From assembly GCA_016711805.1 (NCBI GenBank), contig JADJSH010000016.1, positions 1 through 41,723 of the forward strand: a stretch of 41,723 nucleotides of DNA, in the 5' to 3' direction. Position numbers and translations under genes: made by a program. The first letter of the stretch is position 1. Each line of letters begins with the position of its first letter. Origin of the DNA: Bacteroidota bacterium. Lineage in GTDB: Bacteria; Bacteroidota; Bacteroidia; B-17B0; Aurantibacillaceae. The notes under the pieces were generated by a model. The model had not been told where the DNA came from, ran no database searches, and worked only from the letters and a program-made list of their open reading frames with translations. Positions 28,834-39,800 of this stretch are shown here, piece by piece.

Positions 28834-31800
28834 GTGCTAAAGTAAATAACCAACTAAAGGACTTTCAAATAGCGACTGTTGATTATGTTTTCAACCGTTT
28901 TATTAGTGAGACTTCGCTCTGTAACAGGTTTCTTGTTGCGGATGAAGTTGGATTGGGAAAAACTTTGGTAGCTCGCGGCATAATTCAAAAATTCTACGAC
29001 CATTATCAGGAGATCGGGAAACAAAGTTTAAATGTCATTTACATTTGTTCTAATCAGAGTATTGCAAGCCAAAATATTAGCCGGTTAAATATTGAAAAAA
29101 AGAAAGGCATATCGCAAGCAACCATTAATCGGATTAATGACTTAGCAATTACCAATATTGAAAATACTGGCGATAGTTTTTTAAGGATTACAGCCTTATC
29201 ACCAAATACTTCTTTTAATATTTCCTCTGGTGGTGGCGTGGTTAAGGAAAGAGCGATTCTTTACCATATTCTCACGCGTCATTTTGCTTTCTCGCAGTAT
29301 AAGGATAAGCTCAAGAAACTATTGCGGTTAGATGTTAGCCAAGATAATTGGGATAATTGGGTAAGCAAAGATTGTTGGATTCTTGAACATTTGCGTTCCG
29401 ATATAATTGAAAAGTTTAATCAAGCTCTTAACTCCGGCAACGATTGTTATGTTGAACTTGAAGAGTATTGCTCAGAGAGATATAGTAGTAACGCCCAACC
29501 TTCACACCGGAGAACAATAGGTAAACTTCGCAAACTACTTGCTTCTGTATGCGTAGAGTATCTGAAGCCGGACTTAATAATATTAGATGAATTTCAACGG
29601 TTCAAATATTTAATTGATGAGGACGAAGACAACGATGTTCGCTTAATCACAGAAAGTTTGTTTACAAACAACACGATTAAAATACTTTTACTTTCTGCTA
29701 CTCCCTATAAAATGTACACAATGCAGAGTGAGGAGCGAGATGGAGAAAATCACTTTGAAGAATTTAAGTTTATAGTAGAGTTCCTTCTCAATGATAAAAT
29801 AAAACAAACAGAGTTTGAAAGTGTTTGGTATGATTATTCTAAATCTCTTTTGCATTTGAACGAAAGGAATTGGGATTTTATTAAGAGTAAAAAGGAAAAG
29901 GTAGAGGGATTTTTACAAAGTATAATCGCAAGGACTGAGCGTATAACGGTTTTCTGACGACAAAAATACTTTGCTTCGATCTTCAAAATCAGATATGTTT
30001 TGGATAACACCGGAGGATATAAAAACTTTTATTGCTGCCGATTCTGTGGCTTCGCAATTAAAAGATGTTCAAAGTCCAATAGAATACTGCAAGTCTTCTC
30101 CTTTTCCATTTTCATTCATGGAGGGCTATCAATTGCAAAGGCTAACTCAGAGGGAAATCGCGGCTGGAAATATCGAAGTGCGTAAAGCATTAAAAAATAA
30201 CAAGAGAACTTTTCTCCCAATAGAGGTAATGGATAATTACGGTGATCTTATGAGATCAAATGCCAAACTATCTTATCTTCTGGACGAAACGCTTTACAAT
30301 GGAGGAAGCGATTTGCTTTGGATACCACCTTCACTACCTTACTACCAATTGGATGGTGCATTTAAAAGTAAAGAGTGTTTTTCCAAGACACTCGTATTTT
30401 CTTCTTGGGTAATGGTTCCAAAAATGATTGCAGCTCTTACATCTTATGAATGTGAGCGATTGACAATTGGTGATAAAAAAGCTATTGAAAACGCTGAAGA
30501 AAGGTCTGAGAGAAAATACTTTCAAACTGGCTCTGACTGTCATCCAAAAGCACGTCTAAGATTTCGCAAAGAGAGCGACAATTTTAGTACGTTATCCAGC
30601 TATGCTTTATTATACCCATGTTTAACACTCTCTGAGCTTTGGAAGCCAAATGCTAAAGACCAAAACCTAACAGAACTGATTGGAGAGATTGAAGAGAAAA
30701 TTAAATCCATAATCAATTCAATAAATATAAACGAGTTCATAACTGAACCATCGAAAAGTGACGATGATCGTTGGGCTTTAATTCTAATGATTCTTTTAGA
30801 TAGAAAAAATAAGAAGGAAGTGTTATCAAAATTGCGTGAGAGTGAAGATTCATATAATTGGGAATGGTTTTATAAGGACGAAGAAACGTCATTGGCAAAT
30901 GACTACTATGAAAAGGTATTTGGCGAAATGCTATTTGCAAATTTTCCGGTCAATTTATCTGCTTCAATGTTAGCTATGGGGGGAAAGGAAGAAAATCCGA
31001 TCAAAAATGTTTTACTTCAATTGAAGCTCGGCAAGCCACCTGCTGATATTGCAAAGCAACTTGCTTATTTGACTGTTGCATCTCCATCAATTTGCGCCTG
31101 TAGACTATTAAGTTCATTGGAAAATAAATCAGAATTACTTTATCTATCCTTTTATGGTGCATTTCAAATTGCAGATAGTTTTAGGAAGTTCTTTAATGTT
31201 TCAGAAAATATAGCCACGATAGATAAGTTTCGCCAGTTTTGATTCTTACTGGAAGAATGTTGTAGCTTATTCCGCTTGCGGCAATTTTCAGGCAATGATT
31301 GATGAGTTTGGAAATGCACTAATAGACCATAATGGCTTGTGGGATTATTCCGATCAAGACAAATTGAAGAAATTAATTGAATTGCTTTCAACTAATATCG
31401 GGTTAAGAACCGTATCTGTTGTAGGTCATACCTATGAAAGTTTTACAAAGGAAAATAAACCCAAACACTTTCGTTGTCATTTTGGGGTAGCTTTGAATCA
31501 ATCAATGGAAAACGAGAAAGATGTACTTAGAAGTGATAGTGTTCGTAATGCTTTTAACTCTCCGTTTAGACCTTTTATATTAGCAACAACTTCTGTTGGT
31601 CAAGAAGGTTTAGACTTTCATCTTTATTGCCGAAAATTATTGCATTGGAATTTGCCAGCTAATCCCGTTGATTTTGAACAAAGAGAAGGAAGGATCAATA
31701 GATTTAAAAATCTCGCAATTCGGCAAAACATCGCTGTTAAATATAAAAGTCAATTACAGGATATAAACTCAGGAAATGTGTGGGAGAAACTTTACGATCT

Positions 31801-32111
31801 TGCAATTCAAAATGAAAAGGGAAATAAATCAGACATGGTTCCTTATTGGCACGTAGAACCACAAAATATTTTTATCGAAAGACAAGTTCCAGTTATTCCT
31901 TATAGCAAGGGAGGTAAAAAAATTGAAAAACCTTTTGAAAACAATATCTGTTTATAGAATTGCTTTAGGTCAACCCAGACAAGAGGATTTAATTAATCAC
32001 TTACTAGAACATTTTTCAGAAGAAGAAATAAAGAAGATACATAAGGAACTCTTAATCAATCTTTCACCTTATAAGGCGCTTTCATTGAAAGGTGAAAGAG
32101 ATGGTTTCTAA
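28830..32111 (+). CDS. Large superfamily 2 DEAD/DEAH-like helicase (frameshifted)
   Basis: About 1,090 residues over at least three indels (near 29955, 31240 and 31925). Motif I is FLVADEVGLGKTLVARGII (Walker A G41-L-G-K44-T45), a bound pattern seen in SNF2-like ATPases. Motif II is LIILDEFQRF, motif III is LLLSATPYKMY, and motifs V and VI are ILATTSVGQEGLDFHLYC and DFEQREGRINRF with the arginine finger. A long insertion of helices separates the two RecA halves (about 380-750), unlike short helicases. Such coupled helicases occur in phage-defence loci, where they translocate on or remodel nucleic acid. It lacks a nuclease domain that I can see; the nuclease could be one of the neighbours. The N-terminal ORF overlaps the 193-residue gene by 4 bp. 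Confidence 0.85.
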
Positions 32112-32187
32112 GCAAATAAATCAATATAAAAATTTGACGTATGCAAAAATTTAAAATCCACAATCATACTTTACTAAACCTAATTAT

Positions 32188-32966
32188 TTAAGAACTTAAA
32201 TGAAATTTAATTTTTGAATTTATTTGTTCTTTAGTGGTATCAAATTTAAGTGCTATCGCATTCTCTAATTTTTCTTTTTCATCCTTTGTTTCACAAACAA
32301 TATATCGAATGTCATCTAGACTAAATTTTAAGGAATGTTTTATGAGATTATTATGGGCTTTCTCAAGTTCTTCTTGGTTTTCCATTGTGTCAACATTAAT
32401 CAGCCAAAAACTTTCGGGGGTCATAGGCGGTACAAATCGCCATTCACGCTCGTCATAAAATCTACCTTTTTTAAACGAATATTTTTTATCATTGATAATA
32501 TAGTGTTCGTCATTTGTTCTTTCATATTGTTTGACATAATAAGATAAGTGACTAACGGCATTTAATGAATTTGAAATCATAAAAAATATGTTCATATCAC
32601 TACCTTCTTTTATCATTGATGAGCTATAACCATCAAAACTATTGCCTAAAGAAGAAACGGCATCGCCAATTCTTGAATTTTTGTGAATGTAAATAACCGG
32701 GCTTACCCCATATTTTTCGCCCCAACTCTTGTCAAGACCAATCCGCATTTTCCATATTTAGTGGAATGCTCTTCGACCATGTCAAGAGGAATATCACAAA
32801 AACAAACCATTGGAATTGCAGCAATAGCAGACGGTCTTTTATACATATCACTTAAAAAAGTATGTTCCAAATTGTATCTCGGCTGAAAGCCCTGGTCTAG
32901 AATACTTAAAAGGTTTTCAAATTTTGTGAAATGAAAAAGTTCGTCGGAGGATAGTTTTGAGGGCAT
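32188..32966 (-). CDS. AbiGi-family abortive-infection protein (one frameshift)
   Basis: About 260 residues. The N-terminal block ELFHFTKFENLLSILDQGFQ, then IPMVCFCDIPLDMVEEHSTK, and the joined IGLDKSWGEKYGVSPVIYIH, match the AbiGi family as I know it: the HFT..NL..IL..G start and the CFCDIPL box are its trademarks. The rest has FYDEREWRFVPPM, an ART-like or toxin-adjacent fold element, and DIRYIVCETKDEKEKL. AbiGi is described as the partner (antitoxin side) of AbiGii in the lactococcal AbiG phage-exclusion system. The usual AbiGii nucleotidyltransferase is not adjacent. An indel near 32745 splits the gene. It converges on the helicase with 76 bp between the stops. Confidence 0.75.
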
Positions 32967-33074
32967 AATTGTTTCTTAGAGTTATTTCAAAGCTGGGGAA
33001 AGAATTCTCATTATACTTTCACCGTCAAGAATTGTTACAAATTTCATCACTGATTCATTATATATGCTATGGCA

Positions 33075-33233
33075 TTATTGTTTTCTAATAAATGACCATT
33101 TATTTTCTTTTCTAATTCTACACTTTTGAGGTGTTTTGAAGAAAGCAACAAAAGTTTCGCCTGTCTTATAAGTGACTGTTGCCGAAACATGAGTTGTGGT
33201 TGTCGAGAATGCTTTTATTTGTAATAATTCCAT
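33075..33233 (-). CDS. Small ORF, 52 residues
   Basis: Starts at ATG 33233 (MELLQIKAFSTTTTHVSATV), continues TYKTGETFVAFFKTPQKCRI and ends with RKENKWSFIRKQ. It is predicted to be a beta-rich miniprotein. It lies 37 bp after the YkgJ-like gene in the same direction. The C-terminal IRKEN..S.IR string resembles the end of the truncated ORF at 28106-28231 (IRKENGSLIR). A conserved small protein is possible, but chance is not excluded. About 110 bp on either side hold nothing else. Confidence 0.4.
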   Translation of the reverse strand: MELLQIKAFSTTTTHVSATVTYKTGETFVAFFKTPQKCRIRKENKWSFIRKQ

Positions 33234-33270
33234 ATTTAGTTTATTATGATCATAGGCTTATTAGAGTTGA

Positions 33271-33858
33271 TTACTTATAATGATCTATCCGATTACCATT
33301 TTTTTCTATTGGTTTCAATTGCCTATCGGGTAGAAATAAATGTTTGACAGTATAGGGCAATGGCTCAATCCTCAGTTCTGACTTTGATCTCAAGAAATTT
33401 ACAATTTTTAGTCTTGTATGGAAAGAATTTGGAGTAGAATCCCTTAATTTATTTTTATTACAAAACTCAGGCTCAGATTCAACGATATGAACTCTGCATG
33501 TCATAGGTCTCATTTCGTATATGCTGCATAAATTGTCAATTAAAAACGGACATTTTAGCCCATCTTTTGCAGCTTTAGAACCAAAGTCTTTAAATACATC
33601 GTTCCCATCTAACGTTTTGTTATCCGGAGTATTTGAATCGAAATAGTCCAACCAAACATTTAAATTTTCTTTAATTATTTCTTTTGTCTGATCACTTAGT
33701 TCTGAGGTTATAAATTCATTTATAACTTCTTTTTCTACATTCATAACTTCGATTTGTTGATGACAACAATAAGCACATCCTTTTTTGCAACAATTACTTT
33801 GTGTTCCAATAAACCTGTCAATATCAGTGTATATTTTTTTAATCAGTTCGTTTTCCAT
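33271..33858 (-). CDS. YkgJ-family cysteine-cluster protein
   Basis: 195 residues, intact. Residues 23-32 read CCKKGCAYCC, followed about 80 residues later by LKCPFLIDNLCSIYEMRPMT and CRVH: the spaced Cys pairs of the YkgJ/Fe-S or zinc cluster family. Members are cytosolic, probably bind a metal cluster and are of unknown reaction; some sit next to nuclease or toxin genes. The gene starts 13 bp after the PIN-domain gene stop, so it should be translated with it. No membrane segment. The C-terminus (RIEPLPYTVKHLFLPDRQ) is family-variable. Confidence 0.8.
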   Translation of the reverse strand: MENELIKKIYTDIDRFIGTQSNCCKKGCAYCCHQQIEVMNVEKEVINEFITSELSDQTKEIIKENLNVWLDYFDSNTPDNKTLDGNDVFKDFGSKAAKDGLKCPFLIDNLCSIYEMRPMTCRVHIVESEPEFCNKNKLRDSTPNSFHTRLKIVNFLRSKSELRIEPLPYTVKHLFLPDRQLKPIEKNGNRIDHYK

Positions 33859-33871
33859 AAAATCTCATGTT

Positions 33872-34604
33872 TTAAGCCTGGTATAGATAATGTTCCAAGG
33901 AGGCTTTTTTTATAATTTCTATTAATTTCTTGTCTTTTGTCCAAAATAAATTCCCAGGCTGAACATAGATTAATTGAAAAATGTCGACCAAATCATTCTC
34001 TTTTAATTTTGTTTCGCCAGTACTAAGCATTGTATTTAAAGTTGTACTTGCTCCTACATAATCTGCTTTCTTCCAATCAAAGCTTATTAATGTCAAGCAT
34101 TTCATAGTTAAAGAATCTGTTAACTGAATTTGTTATTGACACTTTAGTTTGAACAGTATTCTCCTGATTCCTGAAATGATTTCTATCGCTAATTGATTGT
34201 TTATTTAAAATTGCTTTTTTGTTCGATTTTTCAATTATACCTTTTTTTATATTATGATAATTTGTTTTTGTTTGTTCGAAACCAATACCGAAATTGATCA
34301 GAGTGCACTTAGTTTAAGGATAAGACCAGACAGTGCTTTTTTCATATCCGATTCATAACTGTAATTTTTGTCGATTAGGGAAGCTATATGATTTAAAGGA
34401 GGATAAAGATAGAGTTTGTTTTTGTGACTAAAAACGGCTAATAATGCATTTTTTAGAAACTCAGGATTAGTAAAGTCTTTATTGCATTGTAAGTTCGCCA
34501 AGACTTAGCCAATGCATAGCTAACATTTCGTTGGGAATATCTTCTTCTTTTATAAAACCATTACCGATAGAGTACCAAATGTTTGTATCACAAATTATAT
34601 CCAT
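33872..34604 (-). CDS. PIN-domain ribonuclease-like protein (frameshifted)
   Basis: About 240 residues, spread over three frames with indels near 34495, 34300 and 34075. The first residues, MDIICDTNIWYSIGNGFIKE, carry the PIN D-T-N box. The middle helices run through FLKNALLAVFSHKNKLYLYP and the end has KLKENDLVDIFQLIYVQPGN and LFWTKDKKLIEI, with the acidic D of NDLVDI and the TKD motif as the last PIN carboxylates. PIN proteins are metal-dependent endoRNases, frequently toxins or defence effectors. There is no small antitoxin beside it; instead the ExK nuclease gene ends 10 bp upstream and YkgJ starts 13 bp downstream. A diverged central region makes it a non-VapC type. Confidence 0.68.
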
Positions 34605-34614
34605 TGATTGAGAC

Positions 34615-35497
34615 TTATGGATTTTTGAATTTGTAGAAATGAAAACCTTGATCTATAATTATTTGTTTTTCTGAATCATCTGGACATACTATCACAAAAT
34701 CGCCTTGAACATATTCTTTGTAAATTCTTAATTGCCTAAATAACTCACCAAGAGACGGAATAGTTGTTTTAACTTCTACATAAAAGGTATGGTTTAATTT
34801 TCCTTCACTATATCCATTCTGATAATTTATGTTATCATTAGTTTATGACCATTTAATGTCGCCAGTTACTAACCGCTTGTCAAAGTCAATACCTGTTAAT
34901 GATAATTGAGTAAAAGAAATTGTGATTTTCAAGTCAATAAATCCAATTATATTTTTACTAGAACGATAGCCTGATGAAGGATTTGACGATTGTGCTGTAA
35001 CTGGAAATTCCCACGTTTTATTTGTCACTTTTATCTTTTCTCTTATTGGCAGTTCACCCAAATCATTGTTCGCTTTTAATTTTTCTATTCTTGCTATATA
35101 ATCTTCAATAAAAGATTTGGTTTCTTCTATTTCAGCCTTTAATCTAGTAATTCTTTCAAAGATGTATTTATCAGATCCTTCGCTGCCTAATGCAAGATCT
35201 TTTTCATGTTGTTCTTGCTTTTCGGCTAGTTCTTTAATCTTGTTCGGTAAAGAGGCCTCATAACTTGATAGTTTCAGGTTAATTTCCTCAATATTTTTTT
35301 TAACTATTACGTCAGCAAAGTTCTTTAAATAATTTATCTTGTTTATTGGGCCATTCCTTGAAATTATAAATAGAAGTTGTGAATTCATATACATTTGTAT
35401 CAATCCATTTTAGAATATCATCATGCATTGGTTTTTTTAAGTCTTCGTCAAAAAAGCCAAGTTTTTGCTGTAGTGTTTTTGCTTTAGGTTCTGCCAT
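34615..35497 (-). CDS. PD-(D/E)xK nuclease-like protein (frameshifted)
   Basis: About 290 residues if one indel (near 35320) and an in-frame TAA at about 34843 are errors. N-terminus AKTLQQKLGFFDEDLKKPMH and DDILKWIDTN; a coiled coil in the middle (NKIKELAEKQEQHEKDL, ITRLKAEIEETKSFIEDYIA); then KTWEFPVTA..GYRSSKN and IIGFIDLKIT; the C-terminal piece has HTFYVEVKTTIPSLGELFRQ, LRIYKEYVQGDF and VIVCPDD. The E-V-K with following GELFRQLR is like many PD-(D/E)xK endonucleases or restriction-type domains. Together with the PIN gene it forms a two-nuclease pair. It begins 4 bp after the stop of a T9SS surface gene, so it has no promoter of its own. If the TAA is real, only the N-terminal 220 residues are made. 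Confidence 0.6.
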
Positions 35498-35501
35498 GAT
35501 A

Positions 35502-36855
35502 TCACTCTTTTATAATCTTAATGATTTTTTTAATGTACTTATCTTCTATTGTTAAAAAATACATACCTGCGGAAAGGCTAGATAAATTAATTTGAGAAGA
35601 GAAAGGAGTAGTAAAAACAATCTGACCCAAATAATTTTGGATTTGTATAGTTGTGTTTTGTAATTGATTGCTTTCATCTAAAATATTTATTATTGAAGTT
35701 GCAGGATTTGGGTAAAACTGAAAAAGCATATCATTTATTAATTCTTCTATACCAAACACCTAGAGTGCACAAGCAACAACAAAATTCCCTCCAATCCATT
35801 TGGCAACTCTTAACACAGAATCAGTGTTATACGTCCAAAAACCGCCACCTATAAAAATAGTGTCATTAGCTTTGACGATATCGGTAATTCTATTGTCAAA
35901 ACCATTTCCATAGCCGCACCATTTAGAGCCATCCCATGAAGCTATATATTGCGCCTCTATATTATCAGCATGGGTAAATACGCCAACCGCAAATAATTTA
36001 CTGTCTATTACTTTTAATTCATGTACCTGACCATTTGAGTTACCTGTGTGTGTTACACCATTACTACCAACATCAGACCAAGTAGTACCATTAAATTTTG
36101 CAATAAAATTAAAAGCGCTGCCCTGATATTTACCAAATAACCCACCAACATATAACTCGTTATTATAAACAGCAGATGTTGCTATTTCATCGCAACATCC
36201 ATTAAATAAATTTGTAACCCTGCTCCATGTTATACCATTAAATTTTGCTACACCCATTGGAACACCAAGTGTGTCAACCAATTGACCGAATGCATATAAT
36301 TCTCCATTATAATCGTTGATACTAGCAACTGTACCATGGCATATTTTTTAAAATTGCCTACCTGTTTCCACGATGTGCCATCCCATTTAGTTAATCCATG
36401 TGATATAGTAGTGTCAATTTTATTATATACACCTCCTGCATATAATTCATTATTGAAAACATGTAAAGCACTTATGCCTCCTACATCATTTAAACCTATA
36501 GTATCCCATTTAGTTATATTCCACTTAAAGATACCATAGCTAGAACCAATGAATAATTCATTATTAAACTTTGTGATAGTTTGAACATCTGGTAATATAT
36601 TACCATATTGTTGCCAACCATTAATAGGGTCATAAGTAACAACCCATGCGTTACGGATGAATTAAAATTGATAAAATTACCACCAACATATAATTTGGTG
36701 CTATCATACTCTGAAAATAAAACCCTTGGAGGAGTACTACCAGGATCTTTAGAATAACTAAAACCAATATCAGCCCAGTTTTGGGCTAATATTGGTTTTG
36801 ATGTGAAGAATAGAACTGCTAAAATTGTTAGCGCTCTTTTATAATCTTGATACAT
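35502..36855 (-). CDS. T9SS-exported kelch/propeller protein (frameshifted)
   Basis: About 450 residues over four or more indels. The signal peptide is RALTILAVLFFTSKPILAQ, from ATG 36855, which overlaps the stop of the upstream gene. Then propeller-like repeats: STKLYVGGNFINFN, NGTTWSDVGSNGVT, NELYVGGLFGKYQG, IASWDGSKWCGYGNG, IFIGGGFWTYNTDS. The last part is a T9SS type A tail (FQFYPNPATSIINIL, LSSLSAGMYFLTI). It is probably a surface-anchored beta-propeller that binds carbohydrate or protein. The sorting tail is of the same subtype as the lipase and the PKD protein, and differs from the KIVIIK subtype. Confidence 0.75.
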
Positions 36856-39800
36856 TCTTGCTGTTTATTAGATGAAATTTTAATTAAATACATTCCATTT
36901 GTATAATTACTAAGGTCTAATTGCTCAACTTGGTTTTCAGTAATATTATTGAATGATTTAAGATACATATTTCTACCCAATATATCATATACTTCAACCA
37001 AAATTTTCTCATTAATATTTGTTTTAAATTTTAAATAGACTGTTCCGTTACTTGGATTTGGATAAACGCTAACTAATGAGCTATTATTGTTCGTATTTTG
37101 TAATTCTTCAATACCAACATATAATGTTGTGGAAAAATTAAATCGTGAGATAACACCAGTAGAATAAGTACCTGTATAATTATCAGGTTGCCACCAAGCA
37201 GCAGGTGTACCACCTAAATTTGCTAAAGGATAGGGTATGGTGTTCGCTAAACCTGATTTAGAATATCCTGTTATAAAGAGATAATCATCAAAAGAAGTGA
37301 CGCCTCCCGAAATTTCCATATCAGAGCCCCCAATATGAGTAGAGTAAATGAGCGAATCAGCCTGATTAAAGGCAGATATGAAAAGATCATGATTTCCTGC
37401 TTTTAGAGGTTGCCAGTAAGACCCAGTATGCTGTACTACAGGTAGTGTGTCATTTTGTTGAAGAGCCATACCTAAAAATATAACATTGCCCTGTTTATCG
37501 CGAGTCATATCAGTTAACGTAGCCTTAAAGCCTGTTGACCATAATATTTTTTGTTACAAACTGAATTTCATGATGAAATGACTAAAGCCCCTTATTGTAT
37601 CAAAATACTGATGCGCACCTTGTTTTTTATGGAAATCAAGACTATTAGTAAGACCTGTCAAATACATATTTCTATTAGCATAATTTAACTGGACATCTGC
37701 AAACTCATTACCATTACCCCCTATGTAAGTAGTCCATTTTATTGTGTCTGTGTTTGCATCGAAAACAGTTAAATAATCATCCACGGCTCCGTTGTAAGTG
37801 GTATCATTATACGCTCCCGCCAAAGGCTTAGGGCCTAAGCTATCAGAAGCTGCACCTGCAATATAAATATCATTAAAATCATCAAATTCAAGAGCAAAAA
37901 GGCTCGCCCCATGTTGGAGATGTAACTTTATTACCGTATTTGGTAATCCAATCTCGTTGTAGAGTAGAAGTAAATTTCATTACAAAACCTCTTCCTTTTG
38001 TACTGTTATAAGCACCCGTTTTCGAAATACAGGAAAAAGTACCAATGTTGTGATACCCAATTATAACTATATTACCATTGTGATCCATTCTAATCTTATT
38101 TGCATAATCATCTCCTGAGCCACCATACAATGTTGCCCAAAGAACTTTACCAGCTGTATCAAATTTTGCAATAAACATATCTACATTACCATTAGCAGTA
38201 TTATCAACAAAAGCACCACTTGGTTGAACAGCAGGGAAAGGTATAAGTGCTGTAGTGGTGCCAGTTATGTAATAATTACCCAATGTATCCAAAACACCAG
38301 AACCTGCGTGGTCATCACCATTACTGCCATAATAGGTAGCGAATTGCCTTACCCCATTTTTATTAAAACGAAGAACGACGGGCATCATCATTAGTACCAG
38401 AGGAGTGTTGAATATTGGGTCCTGTGGAAGATGGAAAATTATTACTTGAAGTTAAACCACAAATGCTAATATTACCTTTTTTATCAGACGAAATATCATT
38501 TAAATTATCCGCATTATTGCCACTACTGCCATAAAAAGTTGACCAATCTAAGTCGTTTATTGCTGCTGATGAATATGTCCCATTACCTTGGTCAACTTCG
38601 ATTATTAAGGTTAACGAAGACGTGTAAGCACCGTCGTTGAACTTTATTTATTACTTGCACCATCAACAGTCCATGTTGGAGAGAAAACTTATTACGGCTA
38701 CAGTTGCATTGCAGATGTTAATTGATAAGCAATTGGTTTATCAAAAGTAATACTACCAATTAAACTATTGATAGATAAAAAATTAGATGTTCCATTTAAA
38801 CTATAAGAGGTTGCGCCTGAAAATTCCCATTTAATTTCTCTCATATCACCACCTGGTTTTACAATAAAATAGTACTTTATACCCTTATCATTACTGCTAC
38901 ACATTAAATCAATGTTTGTATATAAATTGGGAGTTATTAATCTTTGGTTACCAAATACTTTTGTAACACCATCACTTGGAGTATGAGCTAAAAAGTAATT
39001 GAGATAATCTTGATGCTGCTCCTCTAATGGGTAAATTTTTGCTGATTCAGAACCGTTTGTGAATTTTAAATCTATACGTTGTACTGTATCATTAGTAGCT
39101 GTAATTGTATCAATGTGCGAAAACACATAACTTTGACGAGTATTTTCAAAATATAAACGAGGATAAGAGTTATTTGTATAATATTTAATTTGAGGGACTA
39201 ACGTATCGCCTGTATTAATCAATTGCCCTCTATTGGGATAGTATAAACGAGTATTATTGGGTGTCTCTCCATTAAATCAGTAGGCGTAATGACATCTTTT
39301 GCACATACTTGTAAGTGCATACTCAAAATTTCCTCTGTAACTTCACGAGAGCCAGCAACAACAACATCGTTATTGTCTAAAACTAAATTTGTTCCCTCAT
39401 CCAATAAATCACTTTCTTCAAATTTTTCCCAAATAATATTCCCAGTTGAGTTATCTAATTTAGTAGAATAAATATCTGTATTGCCATTAGCAATAGTTTG
39501 ATAACCTGTGATGTAAACATTTGCACTTGCATCAATTGCTAAATCATTTGCAGCATCATTGCCATTGAAAGCGCCATTGATATTTTTAGTCCATTGAACC
39601 ACCCCACTAGAAATTTAATTTTACAGTTGTTATGTTTTGCCTTGTGTAGAGTGTGTTGTCACACCAGTTACATAAACGTTGAAGAAGCATCTACTTTAAT
39701 GCCACGAGCAAAATCATCCGATGAACTTCCATATATCCATTAATTGTTTGTTCCCAAGAAATAGTTAAAGAAAGTTGTAATTTTTGCCACGTACATATCG

